Positions 59,440 to 64,000 of a stretch of DNA of 64,000 nt are shown here, one piece after another. The position numbers and the translations under genes were made by a program. This DNA is from Thelephora terrestris (lineage: Eukaryota > Basidiomycota > Agaricomycetes > Thelephorales > Thelephoraceae), in contig WIUZ02000006.1 of the NCBI GenBank assembly GCA_015956445.1, forward strand, positions 930,001 through 994,000, given 5' to 3'. The notes under the pieces were generated by a model. The model saw only the letters and a program-made list of their open reading frames with translations, was not told the origin of the DNA and did no database searches. The first letter of the stretch is position 1. Each line of letters opens with the position of its first letter.

Positions 59440-60174
59440 ATGGCACTTCCGCCCAGTATCATCAGCCTCCTTGACGGTATCAGCCGGGGTGCTCATCTGG
59501 CAAGATCCATCAAAAGGCTCGCTCGCAATCATTCTTCAACACCACCACTTCTTACCCTTTTGATGCTCTCGCCCTTTGGATCCTTGCTTGCGATTCTACG
59601 GTGTTAATCCCAGGGTCAAGAATGGTTTGCCTACATCGCTGTCGATAACCTGAATCACTTCACCGTACGGAATGCGGACCGGCCCATAGCAGGAAGTGGT
59701 CGTCACACAGAACCTGGAGCTGCGCAAACCTCAGCGGCTCGCCACGATGCATTGCACGCGATGTCCTCATGCTATCTTCAAGGTTAACTCCGTCATTTTC
59801 CTTCTCCTACTACAAATCGATCAAATCTGCAACAGTCGATCGCGAATTCGCCAGCGTCAAGTTCATAAGACCTGACAGCCTTGAATGGATCCGCCTTCGT
59901 TCGTGTAGCAACCCCAGTGAAGGGTTTGGCGTCATGATAAGTGTGTCAAATTCTATTCAACTGGGAGTCCGATGACTCGCCCTTTGGTTAGTACAGAGTC
60001 GATCCGATCTGTGGAGGAATTTCAACACACAACATATTGACTACCCCAACTCTTCACTCTGCACGCCGCACGGCTCATAGGGCAATGTTTGAATTTTTTG
60101 CCTTTCTCTGCAACCGTCTTTGTCTATCGCTCAGCTTCCCTCTCCTGTGAAGAGGATACCCTGTTTCTACACTC
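59440..60174. other. Intergenic region between tRNA-Gln and GH17 gene
   Basis: 735 bp; short frames only (e.g. 59769-59975), none supportable. Contains the GH17 promoter. Confidence 0.5.
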
Positions 60175-61523
60175 ATGATGCTACAAAAGGTCCTCTGTTC
60201 TACCCTGGCTTGGTTCGTACTCTCGCAGTCTAGAGTTGTGGCGCAAGAATACTCTTGGCTCTTGTTCAACAACACACTCCTCATGCCCGCCTCTGGGCCG
60301 AAGCTTACCGCTAGCGCAGATGTGCCGTGTTTCCCTGCCCTCGGTTTCAAGATGCCCGCCAATGTGCCCAGCTCTCTCGACGGGTGGTGGTGCGACAGTA
60401 GCACCGAATACGCGTTTGTTGGGTTCAGCTACGAGATTACGCAGTGTAAGACTGGCCCATCTCCCCTCTTAGTTCACCGGCTGAAATTCCAGCTATGTAG
60501 GTCAGAGCAGGAGCCAATTGAACTCGGAGTTCGCTGATATTCGTCAACGATTCAGAGGGCGCTACATTCGCTTATACGGGGCTTGCGATAAGGCCAATTA
60601 CTAGTAAGCTATCCAGTACTTCGCCTCGTTCGGTGTTTGATATCGCAGCAGCAATGATATCATTGAAGCGGCTTGGGAGAATGGCCTGGGAGTTCACGCG
60701 CTGATATGGTTTGGCTGGACCGACCCAAACATCTGGAAGATCCGCCGCGACAGCATCTTCAGGTCTTTGCTTTCCAATCCAAAAGCCAAATTTATCACCC
60801 GTGTCCTGCAATTCGGTTCAGAACCGTTGTACGATTGGGCATTGGATCCCGCGCAATTGGCAGAGCAGATCAAGGCGGCTAAAGTTACTCTGGCGGGCCT
60901 CAACATCCCGGTGACTATCAGCGAAATGGCGTACGGGTTTCAGAAACACAATGGTGCAGCAGACATACTCGCTGTGATCGATGTTATTGATGCGCATATC
61001 TTGCCATTCTTCGCGAGCGATGCGTCAACTGGTGAGCAAATTGGCTATTGGTTCACCGGACAGGGGTAAAGCTATTACACTCTAGGTGACCAGGCTTGGA
61101 AGAATGTTCAGAATGACCTCGATTGGTTCGTTCGGCGCGTTGGAGGGAGGAAGATTTGGTTCAGCCAGGTAGGCAGGGAACGAGTGTTACGCGGAAGTCT
61201 TGCTCCTTACGGATGTCAATCACAAAGAACGGATGGCCGTCTGTCACGTACCCAGGAGTTGAACCAAACAGCCCGAAAGCTGTTGCTAGCATTGCCGAAG
61301 AATCCGTGGGCGCATCTCTCTGACGTTCATTTCGTTCACTCACGCGCCTCGATAGAAATATTACGCCCTTCTGGACTCCAAGTGTTCGTATTTGAAAACA
61401 GTCCCTGGAGGTGGTGTCGGCTGGTTCGCTCATCTGTACTCGGACTACCAAGAGCCTGGGTATGGAATACTGGATGTCAACATGGAGCCTAAGTTCGACT
61501 TCGCTCCGAGGACATCGTGCTGA
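60175..61523 (+). CDS. Secreted glycoside hydrolase family 17-like protein
   Basis: Probably acts on cell-wall beta-1,3-glucan. Tandem ATGs at 60175 and 60178 begin a signal peptide (MMLQKVLCSTLAWFVLSQSR VVAQ). LDGWWCDSSTEYAFVGFSYE and, across an intron (TGT codon split at the GTAAGA donor), ITQCQSRSQLNSEFADIRQR then RGRYIRLYGACD match the basidiomycete GH17 group. The TIM-barrel continues GVHALIWFGWTDPNIWKIRR, VLQFGSEPLYDWALDPAQLA, with a candidate acid Glu in VTISEMAYGFQ. After introns come NDLDWFVRRVGGRKIWFSQ, NGWPSVTYPGVEPNSPKAVA, and GWFAHLYSDYQEPGYGILDV, ending APRTSC at 61523. About 350 residues and six to seven introns. Which residue is the nucleophile was not assigned. Confidence 0.85.
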
Positions 61524-61649
61524 ATTGCTAATGATATGATACATGTATTGTGGACGCGGGTTTTGGTTGAGACTAGTTGTGGTCCGCTCCATTGTCTCGG
61601 ACTACACGACGTTCTTGGTGGAAACCGGTTTAAACCTTGAGTAGATATG

Positions 61650-62105
61650 TCAGGCGTCCGAAAGGGGAGGCAATGATGGAAAGAGACGCACCCTGTCAGA
61701 TTTGTTTCCGGCTTCTGCTGTTGCCTGGTTAAACTTCTGTCGAGTACTCTCTGCCGCTTGCTTCGTCGACTTGGAAGCTTCATCCACCTTTTCTTTGGCC
61801 ATTCCTTGGGCGTCCTCGGTCGCGTCGGTTGCCTTGCGTTTTGCAGACCCGAGGCTTTGTTTGGTGGAATCCATCACCTTCTCGCCGCTGTCAATTGCAC
61901 CGGCGAGACCTTTCCCGACCGACTTATTGACCTGTCAACAACTCTGTCAGCGAAACGGTCTGCAAATGGGCCACATTCTAACCTTGCCCGCGACGTCTGT
62001 AACCTTTTCTGTCACCGACTTCCCGACGACGGGGGAAGCATGTAATTGGCGTGCAGCGATGACACTGCGGTAGATGGTCGACTTCGTGAGTGTGCTTCGA
62101 AACAT
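61650..62105 (-). CDS. Mitochondrial LEA-like stress protein
   Basis: Starts MFRSTLTKSTIYRSVIAARQ with LHASPVV, a presequence with the usual RxLHxSP processing site. After TEKVTDVAGK an intron (about 61933-61985) leads to VNKSVGKGLAGAIDSGEKVM, then STKQSLGSAKRKATDATEDA, GMAKEKVDEASKSTKQAAES and TRQKFNQATAEAGNKSD. These are 11-residue Ala/Lys/Thr/Glu periodic amphipathic repeats as in group 3 LEA proteins, thought to protect membranes and proteins during drying or freezing. The model stops at 61650 (RVRLFPSLPPLSDA); a GTGCGT donor just after GNKSDR may splice to a different tail. About 130 residues. Confidence 0.75.
62066..62072. other. Presequence cleavage-site codons region (LEA-like protein)
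   Basis: Part of the coding stretch for the Arg-containing processing motif of the LEA-like protein. Listed only to mark where the predicted matrix cleavage lies, roughly 20 residues from the start. Approximate. Confidence 0.25.
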
Positions 62106-62165
62106 TGTTGTGTCTGAGTGTGTAGTGGATGGTGAGCTGTAAAAAGAATGAGGACGATATTGGGG

Positions 62166-62172
62166 TTTTATA
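62166..62172 (-). promoter_or_regulatory. TATA box of the LEA-like gene
   Basis: TATAAAA on the minus strand, about 61 nt before the ATG at 62105. A CCCCT (62221-62225; AGGGG on the coding strand), the core of the yeast stress-response element, lies 50 bp further upstream. The stress link is inference. Confidence 0.5.
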
Positions 62173-63167
62173 GGCATGTCATATGACGTAGTGGTGACAT
62201 CAATGACGCGGGGTGTTTCGCCCCTTTACCGTAAAGTTGTCTCCAGCCCGCCGCGCCACAACACCAACTTGATCAAGCGCCCGCGATTTGTTGCCACAGA
62301 CGGAAACTGTGATCGTGATCGGACCCTGGACGGATCGTCAGCTTTGCGTCAGACACTCACAACGGATCAAATACCGTTCCAACCGTCTATTTCTTCCAGT
62401 CGACAGAATGAAAAGCTGACCTCCTGACCCCACAATTCCAAAGATTATTGCGAGGCCCGTTCTCGTCACTCGCTGGGAGGCCAGCTGCGAGTAGTCCGTT
62501 GTTCAAACTTGCGAGCTCCTCAAGTGCACCTGGGACAGGCCGGTCAATGTGCAGGCCAGCGAGTCCTTTGGTCTACACTGTGTCGACGCTCTGGTCTACT
62601 TCAGGGACGGACGGTCTGAAGTTCCAGACTTGCGGGGACATGGGCCAGTAACTCATGGTGATGGAACAGCCACCCGACATTGCTCGGTCATCGACCTTGA
62701 AGCTTGAAGCATCACCAAATTGTTTATGGATTATCCTCCAAACCAGGCTCTAAGTGTACTTCATTTCGTCTAGACTGTTTTTTCCCTCGCAAGTGACCCA
62801 TTTGGTCCTACCTCTCACGGTATGAAACCCGCCAATCCATACCACCAGCCTATGACCGTACTCATTTTACGTCCGTGCTCTTTGCAGACCTACCAGTGGG
62901 TCCAGAGCGGTGTTCTCGTACCGTACTGGTTATTCATACCTTGGAGATGATCCGCTGTGTCGCCGTCTCGACTCACCAGGGAGGTAGGAGAGTACTACGG
63001 TTTATGAGTGTATCCAACAACCGGTCTACGCTCGCGACCAGGACCAGGGTACACCTTGTTTTCGAAGTTCGGACCAGATGGCATTATCAGAAAGAACAAT
63101 AAAATTCTGAATGGTGATGGGGTGAGTGAGGACAAAAAGTCTACTTATGAAGGGGGACATGGGCGGC
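62173..63167. other. Gene-free stretch upstream of the LEA-like gene
   Basis: About 1 kb; short open frames only, no motif recognised. Holds the LEA-like promoter and the 3' flank of the carrier gene. Confidence 0.5.
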
Positions 63168-64000
63168 CTAGAGTTCTGCCCATCCAGAGTCGTCGTCAAA
63201 GCCGCCGTTCGTGACACCAAGCAAAAACACTAAAAAACTCGCAGAGAGTCTCATCCCAAACCCGCGGTAAAGCTGTTCGATGCCCCTACTCCTCCACCAG
63301 CTCTCTCTCATCACTACGACATCTTTATCTTTGCCCTCACCCTTCCACCGTTCGGGTAAATTGGAACGCTCCTCCGTAATGATGTGCCAGAATGCATCCA
63401 CGACGCCGTTGTAAGGGAGCGGTCGCTGTTCGACGCAGGCTTTGATGGGTTTGGCGATTCCCCGAGTCTGCACTTGTAACCGGCGCCGGATCGTCTCGAA
63501 CGGCATCACGATAACCAAGCCCGCGCAAGTCCCGACGAGCTCTGCGACAGCCCAAGCAAATGGACTTGAATCGATGTTCCCGTGGAGGCCCAGTACACTG
63601 GTAGCGATGTACGGCGGGAGTGTCAGGGACACAAACGACCGGAGGCCATTATCCAAGATGGCCGGAATCAAGAGATGCGGGTGGAGATAAATGCCTTTCA
63701 GCCCTCCTTCATCGCGGAGGATTTGCGAGAGCGCATCTAAGGGACCGGTGTAGGATTGGTGCCTTGGCAGGAAAGACTGAACAATCAGTCGAGTTCGCAC
63801 CAAGTCGAGGGGCGAAAGAAGAAGACCGGTCAGAAGGTGAGAGGCGACTGGTAGGAGAATGGAGGAAGACTTGGAGGGAGATGGGGTGAATATTGACTGG
63901 AGGAGATTTTGAATTATCGGTTGGAGGGTTGACGAAAGAACATCATTAACGCAAGACGTGAGCAGCCCTGGCAGGAAACGGGGTCACGGTGGGACAGTAA
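63168..64000 (-). CDS. Ugo1-like mitochondrial carrier-fold protein, 5' end beyond window
   Basis: The visible part begins after an acceptor (CCAG near 63969) with LLTSCVNDVLSSTLQPIIQN. It continues LLLSPLDLVRTRLIVQSFLP, a degenerate mitochondrial carrier signature (P-x-D-x-x-R-x-R), SYTGPLDALSQILRDEGGLK, GIYLHPHLLIPAILDNGLRS, and a second repeat VMPFETIRRRLQVQTRG (PFETIRRR in place of PxD/ExxK/RxR). The end is FLVFLLGVTNGGFDDDSGWA EL at 63168. This pattern fits the outer-membrane carrier-fold proteins related to Ugo1, which act in mitochondrial fusion, more than a metabolite carrier. The first exons are outside the window. Confidence 0.75.

Overview
The window looks like a gene-dense piece of a basidiomycete (Agaricomycete-type) fungal nuclear genome. 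The evidence is protein-coding genes on both strands split by many introns of about 47-70 nt with GT..AG ends, intergenic gaps of 100-500 bp, CT-rich promoters, a split nuclear-type tRNA, and proteins that are clearly fungal (Tip20, Spc105 with RVSF, Prp17/Prp19, Alg10, tricalbin, GH17, OPT, Ugo1-like carrier). I saw no transposase, reverse transcriptase, LTR, CRISPR or bacterial-type operon. Exon joins given here were worked out by eye from reading frame and splice signals. Gene ends are usually firmer than internal exon borders.

Layout. 1-1.9 kb: 3' part of an unrecognised multi-pass membrane protein (-). 2.2-8.9 kb: large TFIIIC B-block-binding subunit (TFC3-like, -), with three AT-hooks and a tRNA-3'-half-like B box in its first intron. 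9.4-10.1 kb: PRELI/Ups lipid-transfer protein (-). 10.3-13.2 kb: peroxisomal ABCD half-transporter (-). 13.3-14.5 kb: HAD-type nucleotidase-like protein (-). 15.3-18.0 kb: MCM3 (+). 18.4-21.6 kb: Tip20/RINT1 (-), facing a beta-carbonic anhydrase (+, 21.9-22.8 kb). 23.3-24.2 kb: a small secreted protein (-) and an unplaced exon. 24.2-27.4 kb: about 3.3 kb without a supportable gene. 27.5-35.0 kb: two divergent pairs, PRP17(-)/three-repeat MYB plus C2H2 protein(+) and SGT2(-)/PRP19(+). 35.5-38.2 kb: OPT peptide transporter (-). 38.2-39.9 kb: gene-free. 39.9-43.9 kb: ALG10 and an unrecognised Ser/Pro-rich coiled-coil protein (+,+). 44.2-51.5 kb: divergent SPC105(-)/kinesin-6(+). 51.9-52.9 kb: MTQ2 (+). 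53.2-58.4 kb: tricalbin with SMP and about five C2 domains (-). 59.4 kb: intron-containing tRNA-Gln(CUG) (-). 60.2-61.5 kb: GH17-like secreted hydrolase (+). 61.6-62.1 kb: mitochondrial LEA-like protein (-). 63.2 kb to the edge: Ugo1-like mitochondrial carrier (-, partial).

Functional themes. Several neighbours share themes without forming operons. SPC105 and kinesin-6 share a 162-bp intergenic region with an MluI-type cell-cycle box and an SCB-like site, and MCM3 has the same box upstream. PRP17 and PRP19, both spliceosome-activation factors, lie about 4 kb apart. The most unusual single signal is the T-arm/B-box/T-run element inside the intron of the gene whose product should bind B boxes.
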